Shown here one piece after another: positions 1-7,346 of a stretch of DNA of 42,269 nt. The first letter of the stretch is position 1; every line of letters begins with the position of its first letter. The notes below the pieces were generated by a model, which saw only the letters and a program-made list of their open reading frames with translations, had not been told where the DNA came from and did no database searches. The position numbers and the translations under genes are program-made. Source of the stretch: Actinomycetes bacterium (GTDB lineage Bacteria; Actinomycetota; Actinomycetes; Actinomycetales; Microbacteriaceae); the NCBI GenBank assembly GCA_023431405.1, contig JAEYVZ010000058.1, forward strand, positions 1 to 42,269. Direction: 5' to 3'.

Positions 1-1
1 T

Positions 2-979
2 GCCGGACCTCTTCGCAGCGATGTCACCCGCCGCGAACTGCGCGCCACCCCGACCGTCGACGACCTCCTGAACTCCCGCACCGAACGTTCGCGCCCACGT
101 GCGACGGAAGGCTGGCAGGGGGCGGTGCGCCGGGCCACCGGCGGTGCGATCTCCCCGCGTCCCGGACGCGCCGAGCGGTCGCGCATCGAGCGCGAGCGCA
201 AGGTGCAGCGCCGCCTCGACGCGCCGCGCACCATCGTCGTTCTCAACCCCAAGGGCGGCGCGCACAAGACGACGAGCACGCTGCTGCTCGCGGCCACCTT
301 CGGCACCCAGCGCGGCGGCGCCACTCTCGCGTGGGACAACAACGAGACCCGCGGCACGCTCGGCTGGCGTGCACAGCATGCACCGCACCACCGCACGGCC
401 GTCGATCTCCTCGCCGACCTCGACCGCTTCTCGGGCGCGAACGACGCCAGCCTCGCCGCCCTCGACACCTACGTGCGCACGCAGGTCGACGCCCGCTTCG
501 ACGTGCTGGCATCCGACGAGGACGCGGCGGCGTCGTCGACGATCGACGCGGCCGCTTTCGACCGGCTCCATGGTGTGCTCTCGCGCTACTACCGCCTGCT
601 CATCGTCGACACCGGCAACAACATGCGTGCGTCGAACTGGGTGGCCGCCGTCGCCGCGGCGGACCAGCTCGTCATCGTCTCGACGGTGCGCGAAGACACC
701 GCGGCGAGTGCGGCATGGCTTCTCGACGGCCTCCGGGAGAAGGGCTTCGACCGCAAGATCGACGACGCGGTCACGATCCTGGCCGCTCCTTCCGCCCGCC
801 CCGACAAGAAGCTCGCCGATCGCCTCGAGCGTCACTTCGCCCAGGTCACCTCGGCCGTGGTGCACGTGCCGTTCGACCCCGCGCTGGTCGACGGCGGTCC
901 GATCGACTTCGATTCGCTGTCGCCCGAGTCGCGCGATGCGTGGCTCACGGCGGCGGCCACCATCGCCGAGCGCCTCTGA
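2..979 (+). CDS. MinD/ParA-like P-loop ATPase, 5' end cut off
   Basis: The frame is open to the left edge, so the true start lies outside the window. The visible part (about 325 residues) begins with a basic, probably disordered stretch containing GWQGAVRRATGG, followed by a MinD/ParA-type ATPase fold. The fold has a P-loop (NPKGGAHKTTS), a downstream LAWDNNETRGTLGWRA block and a strand-end Asp in LLIVDTGNN. The P-loop departs from the usual KGGxGKT: histidine replaces the glycine before the catalytic lysine. The GW...ATGG linker before a MinD fold recalls EspI-like proteins of type VII secretion loci (recollection of the family, not a search). The partner genes would lie upstream. Role inferred: ATP-dependent positioning or regulation; substrate unknown. 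ATPase fold sure, subfamily uncertain. Confidence 0.8.
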   Translation, partial: AGPLRSDVTRRELRATPTVDDLLNSRTERSRPRATEGWQGAVRRATGGAISPRPGRAERSRIERERKVQRRLDAPRTIVVLNPKGGAHKTTSTLLLAATFGTQRGGATLAWDNNETRGTLGWRAQHAPHHRTAVDLLADLDRFSGANDASLAALDTYVRTQVDARFDVLASDEDAAASSTIDAAAFDRLHGVLSRYYRLLIVDTGNNMRASNWVAAVAAADQLVIVSTVREDTAASAAWLLDGLREKGFDRKIDDAVTILAAPSARPDKKLADRLERHFAQVTSAVVHVPFDPALVDGGPIDFDSLSPESRDAWLTAAATIAERL

Positions 980-1022
980 GGCGGACCGCGGCTACAACAA
1001 GCCGCGCCCGTTCGCCAGCCCC

Positions 1023-1051
1023 CTGACAACGCGCGGGCACGGACGTATCGT
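1023..1051 (+). promoter_or_regulatory. Promoter of the CsbD gene
   Basis: CTGACA at 1023-1028 and TATCGT at 1046-1051 are separated by 17 bp and lie about 40 bp before the CsbD start. The -10 fits the actinobacterial TANNNT pattern. A stress sigma factor would be expected for this family, but the hexamers look housekeeping-like. Prediction only. Confidence 0.45.
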
Positions 1052-1091
1052 GACGACCGGTTGGGAAGTACCTGATCGGAAGGGGGACCTC

Positions 1092-1262
1092 ATGGGACTC
1101 GACGACAAGATCAAGAACGCAGCCGAAGACCTCACCGGCAAGGCGAAGGAAGGTGTCGGCAAGGCGACCGACAACGAGCGCCTGGAAGCCGAAGGTCAGG
1201 GCGACCAGACCAAGGCCAACCTCAAGCAGGCGGGCGAGAACGTGAAGGACGCCTTCAAGTGA
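1092..1262 (+). CDS. CsbD-family stress protein
   Basis: A 56-residue highly charged protein beginning MGLDDKIKNAAEDLTGKAKE and ending in NLKQAGENVKDAFK. The lysine/alanine/glutamate-rich layout with repeated GKAKEGVGKATDN-like segments is that of the CsbD family (small hydrophilic proteins induced by general stress; molecular role unknown). The ATG is preceded by GGAAGGGGGA, a strong ribosome binding site about 5 nt away. The gene stands alone: a promoter lies just upstream and a strong hairpin follows immediately. Longer upstream frames in this phase overlap the ATPase gene and are not credible. Confidence 0.9.
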   Translation: MGLDDKIKNAAEDLTGKAKEGVGKATDNERLEAEGQGDQTKANLKQAGENVKDAFK

Positions 1263-1274
1263 TCGTCGCCTGAC

Positions 1275-1307
1275 GCTGCGCCCCGCTGTCTGACGGCGGG
1301 GCGCAGC
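1275..1307. terminator. Hairpin terminator between convergent genes
   Basis: A perfect 12-bp stem (GCTGCGCCCCGC at 1275-1286 paired with GCGGGGCGCAGC at 1296-1307) encloses a 9-nt loop. It lies between the stop of the CsbD gene and the stop of the convergent dehydrogenase gene and could serve both directions. No clear U-tract follows, as is common in high-GC actinobacteria. Confidence 0.75.
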
Positions 1308-1341
1308 TGTGTGCGGCGGCGACGCCTGTCCCCGCCCTCTG

Positions 1342-2259
1342 TCAGCTCTCGATGACGACGTTCTCGGGCTCTTCGCCGGCGAGGAGGTGCTCGATCTGAC
1401 GGCGGATGAGCGCCGTCACGCGCGGCTTCATGGCGCTCGACGCGCCGCCCACGTGCGGTGAGATCAGCACGCCCGGAAGGCCCCAGAGGGGATGGTCGTG
1501 CGGCAGGGGCTCAGGGTCGGTGACATCGAGCGCCGCCCGGATGCGGCCCGCACGTACGTGCCGCACGAGCGCATCCGCGTCGATGAGCGGTCCTCGGCCG
1601 ACGTTCACCACGAGGGCGCCGTCGGGCAGGGCGGCGAACTCCGCCTCTCCCAGCAGACCGGTCGTGCTGTCACCGCCCGGCAGCGAGGCGATGACGATGT
1701 CGGCGGTCGGCAGGAGCGCGGCCAGATCACCGATCGCGTGCACGTGCACACCGTCTTCGTCGCGGGCGCGGGAGGCGACCGGGACGATCTCGACCTCGAA
1801 CGGCGCGAGACGCGCCGCGATCGCTTTCCCGACCCCGCCGTAGCCGAGCAGGAGCACCCGGCGGTCGGCGAGGCTGTCGGCGAACACGGGTGCCCAGCGC
1901 CCCTGCGTACCGTCGATCGCGAACTGATCGATGTGCCGCTGCGCGGCGAGCGTCAGCGCGAGCGCGAGCTCCGCCGTCGATGTCTCGTGCACGGACGACG
2001 CGTTCGCGAAGCGGATGCCGGGCGGAAGCATCTCGCGCACACCGTCGTAGCCGATCGCCTGCCCCTGCACGAGGCCGACCTCGACGCCTGCGAGCTTCTC
2101 GAGGAACGCCGCCTGCTTCATGTAGGGCGGCACCGCGATGTCGATGTGCTCGGCAGGCGCCGGGTCATCGCCATCCCACACGTCCACCCGCACGCCCGGA
2201 GGGAGGGGGCGGAGCGATTCGGCGAGCTCGGATGTGGGAACGGTGACGACGAGACTCAT
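1342..2259 (-). CDS. D-2-hydroxyacid dehydrogenase (NAD-binding)
   Basis: A 305-residue cytosolic oxidoreductase of the D-isomer-specific 2-hydroxyacid dehydrogenase family, which interconverts 2-keto acids and D-2-hydroxy acids with NAD(P)H. Visible elements are the Rossmann loop GYGGVGKAIAARL (about residue 140), the VNVGRGPLID segment with the substrate-binding Arg, DVTDPEPLP with the catalytic Glu, and SPHVGG with the catalytic His. The N-terminal catalytic half is short, so the protein is slightly smaller than typical SerA or GhrA. The substrate cannot be read from sequence. The ATG lies 6 nt after a TAGCGT hexamer, suggesting a leaderless mRNA. It is convergent with csbD and divergent from the DUF1761 gene. 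Confidence 0.85.
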   Translation of the reverse strand: MSLVVTVPTSELAESLRPLPPGVRVDVWDGDDPAPAEHIDIAVPPYMKQAAFLEKLAGVEVGLVQGQAIGYDGVREMLPPGIRFANASSVHETSTAELALALTLAAQRHIDQFAIDGTQGRWAPVFADSLADRRVLLLGYGGVGKAIAARLAPFEVEIVPVASRARDEDGVHVHAIGDLAALLPTADIVIASLPGGDSTTGLLGEAEFAALPDGALVVNVGRGPLIDADALVRHVRAGRIRAALDVTDPEPLPHDHPLWGLPGVLISPHVGGASSAMKPRVTALIRRQIEHLLAGEEPENVVIES

Positions 2260-2265
2260 CCTTCG

Positions 2266-2271
2266 ACGCTA
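2266..2271 (-). promoter_or_regulatory. -10 hexamer for a leaderless dehydrogenase mRNA
   Basis: On the minus strand TAGCGT is followed by 6 nt and then the ATG at 2259, placing the likely +1 at or next to the start codon. See the leaderless-gene finding. Confidence 0.5.
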
Positions 2272-2334
2272 CCGGGAGTAGCCTGCAGAAGGGTCGGACG
2301 AGAGGTCGTCCGCGCCATCGGACGGAGGTCGACG

Positions 2335-2766
2335 ATGATTCCCGAGATCAACTACGCCGCGGTGGCCGTGGCGACGATCGCCGCGATCGTCGTCGGGTCG
2401 ATCTGGTACGTGCCGCGAGTGTTCGGCGCGCGGTGGAAGAAGCTGGCCGGGGTGCGCGATCCCGAGACGTCGCTGCAGGCGGTGCTGCCGATCATCGTCT
2501 CGATCGCGCTGTCGTTCCTTCTCGCATGGGTGCTGGCGGGAGCGATCGCCATCGCCTGGCACTTCTATGGCGGAAGCTATCTGTCGTCGGCGCTCGTGAC
2601 GGGGCTCACGCTGTGGGCGGGGTTCACCGGCGGCCGCATGATCGTGCACGACGTCTTCGCGGGGCGGCCCACTCAGCTCACGGTGCTCAACATCGCCCAT
2701 GAGCTTCTGCTCGTGGTGGTGATGTCGGTGATCCTCGGGCTCTGGCCGCCTGCCGGCACCGTCTGA
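2335..2766 (+). CDS. DUF1761 family membrane protein
   Basis: A 143-residue protein beginning MIPEINYAAVAVATIAAIVV. It has four hydrophobic segments (about 7-27, 49-76, 83-100 and 117-137), consistent with a small integral membrane protein. The opening NY..V.VA...V.G..WY-P..FG..W (here SIWYVPRVFGARW) is the hallmark of DUF1761, whose function is unknown. The ATG is set by GACGGAGG just upstream. A longer frame running in from 1492 overlaps the dehydrogenase gene on the other strand and is an artefact. It is convergent with purQ with a 13-bp gap. Confidence 0.85.
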   Translation: MIPEINYAAVAVATIAAIVVGSIWYVPRVFGARWKKLAGVRDPETSLQAVLPIIVSIALSFLLAWVLAGAIAIAWHFYGGSYLSSALVTGLTLWAGFTGGRMIVHDVFAGRPTQLTVLNIAHELLLVVVMSVILGLWPPAGTV

Positions 2767-2779
2767 GCGAGGGGTCGGG

Positions 2780-3487
2780 TCAGGCGGCGGAGGCAGCCAG
2801 CGACGCGATCGCCGAGGTGAAGAACGTGAGGCCGTCGACACCGGAGCGCATGGCCGCGGGGGTGTCGGGGCCGAACCCCGGCTCGACGGCGTGCTCCGGG
2901 TGGGGCATGAGGCCCACGACGTTGCCGCGCTCGTTGGTGAGACCGGCGATGTCGTCGAGCGAGCCGTTCGGGTTCACGCCCACGTAACGGAAGGCGACGA
3001 GGCCCTCGCCCTCGATACGCTCCAGGGTCTCCGCCGAGCAGATGTAGCCGCCGTCGCCGTTCTTCAACGGGATCGTGATCTCCTGGCCCGCGTCGAAGCC
3101 GCTCGTCCACACCGTGTCCGCGTTCTCGACGCGCAGGCGCTGGTCGCGGCGGATGAACTGCTGGTGGGCGTTGCGGATGAGGCCTCCGGGGAGGAGGTGG
3201 GCCTCGACGAGCATCTGGAAGCCATTGCAGATGCCGAGGATCGGCATCCCCTGGGCTGCGGCGGTCTTCACTTCGGCCATGATGGGCGACAGCGCCGCGA
3301 TCGCGCCTGCACGCAGGTAGTCGCCGTAGCTGAAGCCGCCCGGAAGCACGAGGGCGTCGACCCCTTCGAGGTCGTGGGAGCCGTGCCACAGCGCCACCGG
3401 CTCCGCGCCCGCGAGACGGATCGCGCGTTGCGCGTCGCCGTCGTCGAGCGAGCCGGGGAAGGTGATGACCCCGACGCGAGCGGTCAC
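2780..3487 (-). CDS. purQ: Phosphoribosylformylglycinamidine synthase, glutaminase subunit PurQ
   Basis: A 235-residue class I glutamine amidotransferase subunit of FGAM synthase (fourth step of purine synthesis). It supplies ammonia from glutamine to PurL. Motifs: VGVITFPGSLDD at the N-terminus, LPGGFSYGDYLRAGAIA, the nucleophile elbow GICNGFQML (Cys near residue 85) and the His/Glu of the triad in MPHPEHAVEP. The GTG start overlaps the purS stop by 4 bp (GTGA), so the two genes are translationally coupled. A longer frame reaching back into purS is an artefact. PurL, the partner, is not downstream: a convergent DUF1761 gene follows instead. Confidence 0.95.
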   Translation of the reverse strand: MTARVGVITFPGSLDDGDAQRAIRLAGAEPVALWHGSHDLEGVDALVLPGGFSYGDYLRAGAIAALSPIMAEVKTAAAQGMPILGICNGFQMLVEAHLLPGGLIRNAHQQFIRRDQRLRVENADTVWTSGFDAGQEITIPLKNGDGGYICSAETLERIEGEGLVAFRYVGVNPNGSLDDIAGLTNERGNVVGLMPHPEHAVEPGFGPDTPAAMRSGVDGLTFFTSAIASLAASAA

Positions 3488-3729
3488 TCGACGACCTCGA
3501 TGCCGACGACGTCTTCGATGACCGCGTTGGAGAGGATCTCGTCGGCGACCTTCTTCACGGCGTCGAGCGTCGCCTCGTCTGCCGTCTCGACGGTGAGCTC
3601 GAACCGCTTGCCGATGCGCACGTCGGTGACGCCGCCGATCTCGAGGCGAGACAGCGCCCCGGCCACGGCCTTGCCCTGCGGGTCCAGCAACTCGGCCTTG
3701 GGCATGACGTCGACGACGATGGTGGGCAT
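3484..3729 (-). CDS. purS: Phosphoribosylformylglycinamidine synthase subunit PurS
   Basis: An 81-residue protein beginning MPTIVVDVMPKAELLDPQGK with GGVTDVRIGKRFEL in the middle, the usual size and pattern of PurS. PurS dimers bridge PurQ and small-type PurL in the FGAM synthase complex. The ATG at 3729 has GGAG a few bases upstream (minus strand) and a TAGACT -10 about 40 bp upstream. It is the first gene of the purS-purQ pair. Its presence implies a small PurL elsewhere in the genome. Confidence 0.95.
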   Translation of the reverse strand: MPTIVVDVMPKAELLDPQGKAVAGALSRLEIGGVTDVRIGKRFELTVETADEATLDAVKKVADEILSNAVIEDVVGIEVVE

Positions 3730-3767
3730 ACGAAGCTCCGGAGGTCGCGGGAAAGGGTTGTCCCTCC

Positions 3768-3773
3768 AGTCTA
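3768..3773 (-). promoter_or_regulatory. -10 element of purSQ
   Basis: TAGACT on the minus strand lies about 38 bp before the purS ATG, leaving room for a short leader with a ribosome binding site. The -35 is not obvious. Confidence 0.4.
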
Positions 3774-3858
3774 CGGGGCGGCACGACCGTGTGCCGTTGC
3801 GTGCGATGCCGCCGCCGTCAGGCTGTCGGCATCCTGTGATCGAACCGTGATCTCAGCG

Positions 3859-3927
3859 TGGGAGCGCTCCCTTGACACGCGTGGGAGCGATCCCATAGCG
3901 TCTAGGCGACTGATGAGAGCGCTCCCA
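3859..3927 (+). promoter_or_regulatory. Three CebR-type operators
   Basis: Three 14-bp near-palindromes match TGGGAGCGCTCCCA, the box bound by CebR/CelR cellobiose repressors of actinobacteria (known from Streptomyces and Thermobifida): TGGGAGCGCTCCCT (3859-3872), TGGGAGCGATCCCA (3882-3895) and TGAGAGCGCTCCCA (3914-3927). Box 1 touches the -35, box 2 fills the promoter spacer and box 3 lies just after the -10. Centres are 23 and 32 bp apart. The LacI-family gene at 8907 is the probable binder. Confidence 0.85.
3872..3901 (+). promoter_or_regulatory. Promoter of the cellobiose operon
   Basis: TTGACA (3872-3877) is separated by 18 bp from TAGCGT (3896-3901). The perfect -35 suggests a strong promoter that relies on repression for control: operator 2 occupies the spacer. 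Transcription would start near 3908, giving a leader of about 90 nt before the binding-protein gene. Confidence 0.7.
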
Positions 3928-3999
3928 CGATCGGGTGGGTCGTGTCCGTCGTCGAGTACCCGCACGCAGCACCACCACCACACCACAAAGGAGTGACAC

Positions 4000-5280
4000 G
4001 TGAACTCACGCGCACTGCGCCGCGTCGGCCTCATGGCCGGCGTCGCGACCACCGCCGCGATCGTCCTTGCCGGATGCTCCGGCACGGCGAGCCCGGCACC
4101 GTCCAGCGGCGACGCCGACCAGAACTTCGAGGGCGTCGAGCTCACCCTCGCCACGTTCAACGACTTCGGTTACACCGACGAGCTCCTCAAGGAGTTCACC
4201 GACGAGACCGGCATCACGGTCGTCCACAACAAGGCCGCCACCTCCAACGACGCGCGTGCCAACTTCTTCCAGAAGCTCGGCAAGACCGGCCTCGCCGACG
4301 TCGAGGCCGTCGAGGTCGACTGGTTCACCGAGATGATGAAGTACTCCGACCTCGTCGCGCCGGTGCCCGCCGACCTCAAGGGCCGCTGGCTCGACTGGAA
4401 GGAGCAGGCGGCGACCGACGCCGACGGCAACCTCGTCGCGTACGGCACCGACGTGGGCCCGCAGGCCGTCTGCTTCCGCCAGGACCTCTTCGAGGCCGCC
4501 GGCCTTCCCACCGATCGCGACGAGGTCGCGAAGCTGTTCCCGACGTGGGACGCGTTCTTCACCGTCGCCGACGACTACGTCGAGAAGACCGGCAAGCCGT
4601 TCATCGACTCCGCCAACTCGGTGCTCCAGGGCCTCGTCAACCAGCTCGACATCGCCTACGAGCAGCCTGACGGCACGATCGTCGCGACCGAGAACCCCGA
4701 CATCCGCGCCGCCTACGACACGGTCGTCGACCGCGCCATCCCGATCTCGGCCTACGCCGGCCAGTGGAGCGAGGACTGGTTCGCCTCGATGGCCAGCGGT
4801 GAGTACGCCGCCATGCTGTGCCCGCCGTGGATGCACGGCATCATCGCCGGCAACGCACCCGACATCACCGACTGGGACGTCGCCAACGCGTTCCCCGAGG
4901 GTGGAGGCAACTGGGGCGGCTCGTACCTCGTCGTCCCCGCCAACGGCAAGAACGTCGCGGCGGCGCAGAAGCTCGCCGACTGGCTGACCTCGCCCGAGAC
5001 GCAGATCAAGGCGTTCAACAACGCGGGCACGTTCCCCAGCCAGCCCGACGCGCAGTCCAGCGCTGACCTGACCGGGTTCGTCAACGAGTACTTCAACGAC
5101 GCCCCCACCGGCGAGATCGGCATCGACCGCGCCAACGCGGTGACCGTCTCGACCTTCAAGGGACCGAAGTACTTCCAGTACCACGACGCTCTCCAGAACG
5201 CCGTGACCCGTGTCTTCGACGACGTCGAAGACAAGGAGACCAGCTGGAACACCTGGGTGACCGAGGTCGGCGCCTTCTGA
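4000..5280 (+). CDS. cebE: Cello-oligosaccharide-binding lipoprotein (CebE-like)
   Basis: A 426-residue extracellular solute-binding protein of a carbohydrate ABC importer. The signal peptide ends in a lipobox (VLAGC, Cys26), so the mature protein is lipid-anchored outside the membrane. A Ser/Pro/Asp linker follows, then a family 1 solute-binding fold (ELTLATFNDFGYTDELLKEF; GTDVGPQAVCFRQDLFEAAG; AAMLCPPWMHGI). The GTG start has AAAGGAG 6 nt upstream; the N-terminus fits a signal peptide exactly. First gene of the permease-glucosidase-repressor operon. Cellobiose or cellotriose as ligand is inferred from the CebR-type boxes and the GH1 enzyme, not from binding residues. No ATPase subunit is encoded here; a shared MsiK-type ATPase is expected elsewhere. 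Confidence 0.85.
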   Translation: MNSRALRRVGLMAGVATTAAIVLAGCSGTASPAPSSGDADQNFEGVELTLATFNDFGYTDELLKEFTDETGITVVHNKAATSNDARANFFQKLGKTGLADVEAVEVDWFTEMMKYSDLVAPVPADLKGRWLDWKEQAATDADGNLVAYGTDVGPQAVCFRQDLFEAAGLPTDRDEVAKLFPTWDAFFTVADDYVEKTGKPFIDSANSVLQGLVNQLDIAYEQPDGTIVATENPDIRAAYDTVVDRAIPISAYAGQWSEDWFASMASGEYAAMLCPPWMHGIIAGNAPDITDWDVANAFPEGGGNWGGSYLVVPANGKNVAAAQKLADWLTSPETQIKAFNNAGTFPSQPDAQSSADLTGFVNEYFNDAPTGEIGIDRANAVTVSTFKGPKYFQYHDALQNAVTRVFDDVEDKETSWNTWVTEVGAF

Positions 5281-5290
5281 CCTGACGAGA

Positions 5291-5325
5291 CCGGGGGCGC
5301 GGCCGCTCGAACGCCGCGCCCCCGG
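5291..5325 (+). terminator. Intercistronic stem-loop after the binding-protein gene
   Basis: A perfect 13-bp stem (CCGGGGGCGCGGC at 5291-5303 paired with GCCGCGCCCCCGG at 5313-5325) has a 9-nt loop and lies in the 81-bp gap between the binding-protein and first permease genes. Such hairpins commonly stabilise the upstream message or partly terminate transcription, giving more binding protein than permease. There is no U-tract, so partial termination or RNA protection is the likely role. Confidence 0.7.
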
Positions 5326-5361
5326 CATCCACCCTCCCGACGCCACCTCCGAAGGACGAAC

Positions 5362-6417
5362 GTGACCACCACACAAACGCGCCCGGCGACGCGCACCACC
5401 ACGACGGACGACGGCCCCCGTCAGCCCCGGGTCATCTCGTTCTCGCAGAAGCTCAGCAAATGGGACCTCAAGGTCTCGCCCTACCTCTACATCTCGCCGT
5501 TCTTCATCATGTTCGCGATCGTGGGCCTGTTCCCGATCGGGTACACCGCCGTCATCTCGTTCATGGAATGGGACCTCGTCCGCAACCAGGGCGAGTTCAT
5601 CGGCTTCGACCAGTACATCTGGATCCTGTCGCAGCCCCACTTCTGGACGGCGCTGCGCAACACCTTCAGCATCTTCCTGCTGTCGAGCGTGCCGCAGCTG
5701 ATCCTCGCGATCTTCATCGCCGCCGTGCTCGACCGCAACATCCGCGCCAAGACCTTCTGGCGCATGAGCGTGCTGCTGCCGTTCGTCGTCGCGCCCGTCG
5801 CCGTCGGCCTCATCTTCACCGCGATCTTCGCCGACAACTTCGGCCTCGTGAACACGTGGCTGAACTCCATCGGCATCCCCGGCATCCCGTGGCACAAAGA
5901 CCCGCTGGCCAGCCACGTCGCGATCGCCACGATGGTCAACTACCGCTGGGTCGGCTACAACACGCTCATCCTCCTCGCGGCCATGCAGGCCGTGAACCGG
6001 GACTTCTACGAAGCGGCCACCGTCGACGGCGCCGGCCCCGTGCGCCAGTTCTTCTCCATCACGATGCCGTCGCTCAAGCCCACGCTCATCTTCGTCATCA
6101 TCACCTCGACGATCGGCGGTCTGCAGATCTTCGACGAGCCGCGCGTGTTCGACCAGTTCGGTCGCGGCGGCGCCGGCCAGCAGTGGCTCACCATCGCCCT
6201 GTACCTGTACGACATCGGCTGGGGTCAGTGGAACTTCGGACGCGCCGCGGCGATGGCGTGGATCCTCTTCATCATCATCCTGCTCATCGGCCTGCTGAAC
6301 CTGTTCATCACGCGCACTCTCGTGCGCGACGAAGGCCTCCACCGCGAGCTCAGCAAGCGCCAGCAGCGCGAGCTGGAGAGAGCGGCCAAGAAGAACGTCA
6401 AGGAGGGATCGCGATGA
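5362..6417 (+). CDS. cebF: Sugar ABC transporter permease (CebF-like)
   Basis: A 351-residue inner-membrane permease of the binding-protein-dependent (MalF-type) family. After a hydrophilic N-terminus of about 45 residues there are six hydrophobic segments (first at about 47-67, last at about 296-316). The EAA loop that contacts the ATPase reads EAATVDGAGPVRQFFSITMP (about residue 217). GTG start with GAAGGA 5 nt upstream. The 3' end overlaps the next permease gene by 4 bp (ATGA), indicating coupled translation and a heterodimeric channel. Specificity is inferred from the operon. Confidence 0.85.
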   Translation: MTTTQTRPATRTTTTDDGPRQPRVISFSQKLSKWDLKVSPYLYISPFFIMFAIVGLFPIGYTAVISFMEWDLVRNQGEFIGFDQYIWILSQPHFWTALRNTFSIFLLSSVPQLILAIFIAAVLDRNIRAKTFWRMSVLLPFVVAPVAVGLIFTAIFADNFGLVNTWLNSIGIPGIPWHKDPLASHVAIATMVNYRWVGYNTLILLAAMQAVNRDFYEAATVDGAGPVRQFFSITMPSLKPTLIFVIITSTIGGLQIFDEPRVFDQFGRGGAGQQWLTIALYLYDIGWGQWNFGRAAAMAWILFIIILLIGLLNLFITRTLVRDEGLHRELSKRQQRELERAAKKNVKEGSR

Positions 6418-7334
6418 GCACCATCGACACCACCCCCGCATCGCTCGCGATCGTGGAGGAGAACATCCCCACCGCGAAGCAGCGTCGTCGCAACGCCAAG
6501 ACCATCAAGATCCGCGGCGCCCGCCCCGGGTGGGTCGTCTACGGCATCCTCTCGGTCGTCTTCCTCACCGGCGTCTTCCCGCTGTACTGGTCGTTCATCA
6601 TCGGCTCCGGCGACGCCTCGTCGCTGCGCCGGCCCTTCAGCTGGGTGCCGGGCGGCAACTTCTGGGAGAACGCCCTCGCCGTCGTGAACAACCCGGCCGT
6701 CAACTTCTGGCCGGCGCTGTGGAACTCCATCTACAGCTCGTTCCTCATCGCCGCGGCCGTCGTCATCACCTCGACGCTGGCCGGCTGGGCCTTCGCCAAG
6801 CTCCGCTTCCACGGCGGGCCGGCGCTCCTCGTGTTCGTCGTGGCGACGATGGCCGTGCCGCAGCAGCTGGGCGTCGTGCCCCTCTACATCCTGTTCAGCG
6901 AGCTCGGCTGGACGGGTCAGATCGGGGCGATCGTCATCCCCGCGCTGACGAGCGCGTTCGGCGTGTTCTGGATGACGCAGTACCTGCGCCAGGCGGTGCC
7001 CGACGAGCTGATCGAGGCGGCCCGCGTCGACGGGGCCTCGATGATCCGCACCTTCTGGACGGTCGGCGTGACGGCGGCGCGTCCTGCCGCGGCCATGCTC
7101 TTCCTCTTCACGTTCGTGGGGGCCTGGAACAACTTCTTCTGGCCGTTCATCGTGCTCGACCGCCAGAATCCGACGCTGCCCGTGGCCCTCTCGCTCCTGC
7201 AGTCGAACTACTTCGTCGACTATTCGATCGTGCTCGCGGGCGTGATCCTGGCCACGATCCCGCTGCTCCTGCTGTTCATCTTCGCGGGCAAGCAGCTGGT
7301 GAGCGGCATCATGGCGGGTGCCGTCAAGGGGTAA
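6414..7334 (+). CDS. cebG: Sugar ABC transporter permease (CebG-like)
   Basis: A 306-residue MalG-type permease, second half of the channel. An N-terminal cytoplasmic stretch with QRRRNAK precedes the first membrane helix (about residues 41-62); five more follow. The EAA loop reads EAARVDGASMIRTFWTVGVT (about residue 202). The ATG overlaps the previous stop by 4 bp and has AAGGAGGG upstream. The C-terminus VSGIMAGAVKG is typical of this family. The beta-glucosidase gene follows after 12 bp. Confidence 0.85.
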   Translation: MSTIDTTPASLAIVEENIPTAKQRRRNAKTIKIRGARPGWVVYGILSVVFLTGVFPLYWSFIIGSGDASSLRRPFSWVPGGNFWENALAVVNNPAVNFWPALWNSIYSSFLIAAAVVITSTLAGWAFAKLRFHGGPALLVFVVATMAVPQQLGVVPLYILFSELGWTGQIGAIVIPALTSAFGVFWMTQYLRQAVPDELIEAARVDGASMIRTFWTVGVTAARPAAAMLFLFTFVGAWNNFFWPFIVLDRQNPTLPVALSLLQSNYFVDYSIVLAGVILATIPLLLLFIFAGKQLVSGIMAGAVKG

Positions 7335-7346
7335 AAAGGAACCCTC

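Noticed and set aside
99..1262. A 387-codon plus-strand frame ending in the CsbD sequence
   Set aside because: Its first part is an out-of-phase translation of the ATPase gene; only the last 56 codons, with their own ribosome binding site, are real.
1492..2766. A 424-codon frame ending in the DUF1761 protein
   Set aside because: The first 280 codons oppose the dehydrogenase gene and look random; the real start is 2335 with GGAGG.
4006..6441. An 811-codon minus-strand frame opposite the sugar-transport genes
   Set aside because: Low-complexity Glu/Val/Asp/Arg translation with no motif; shadow of cebE-cebF.
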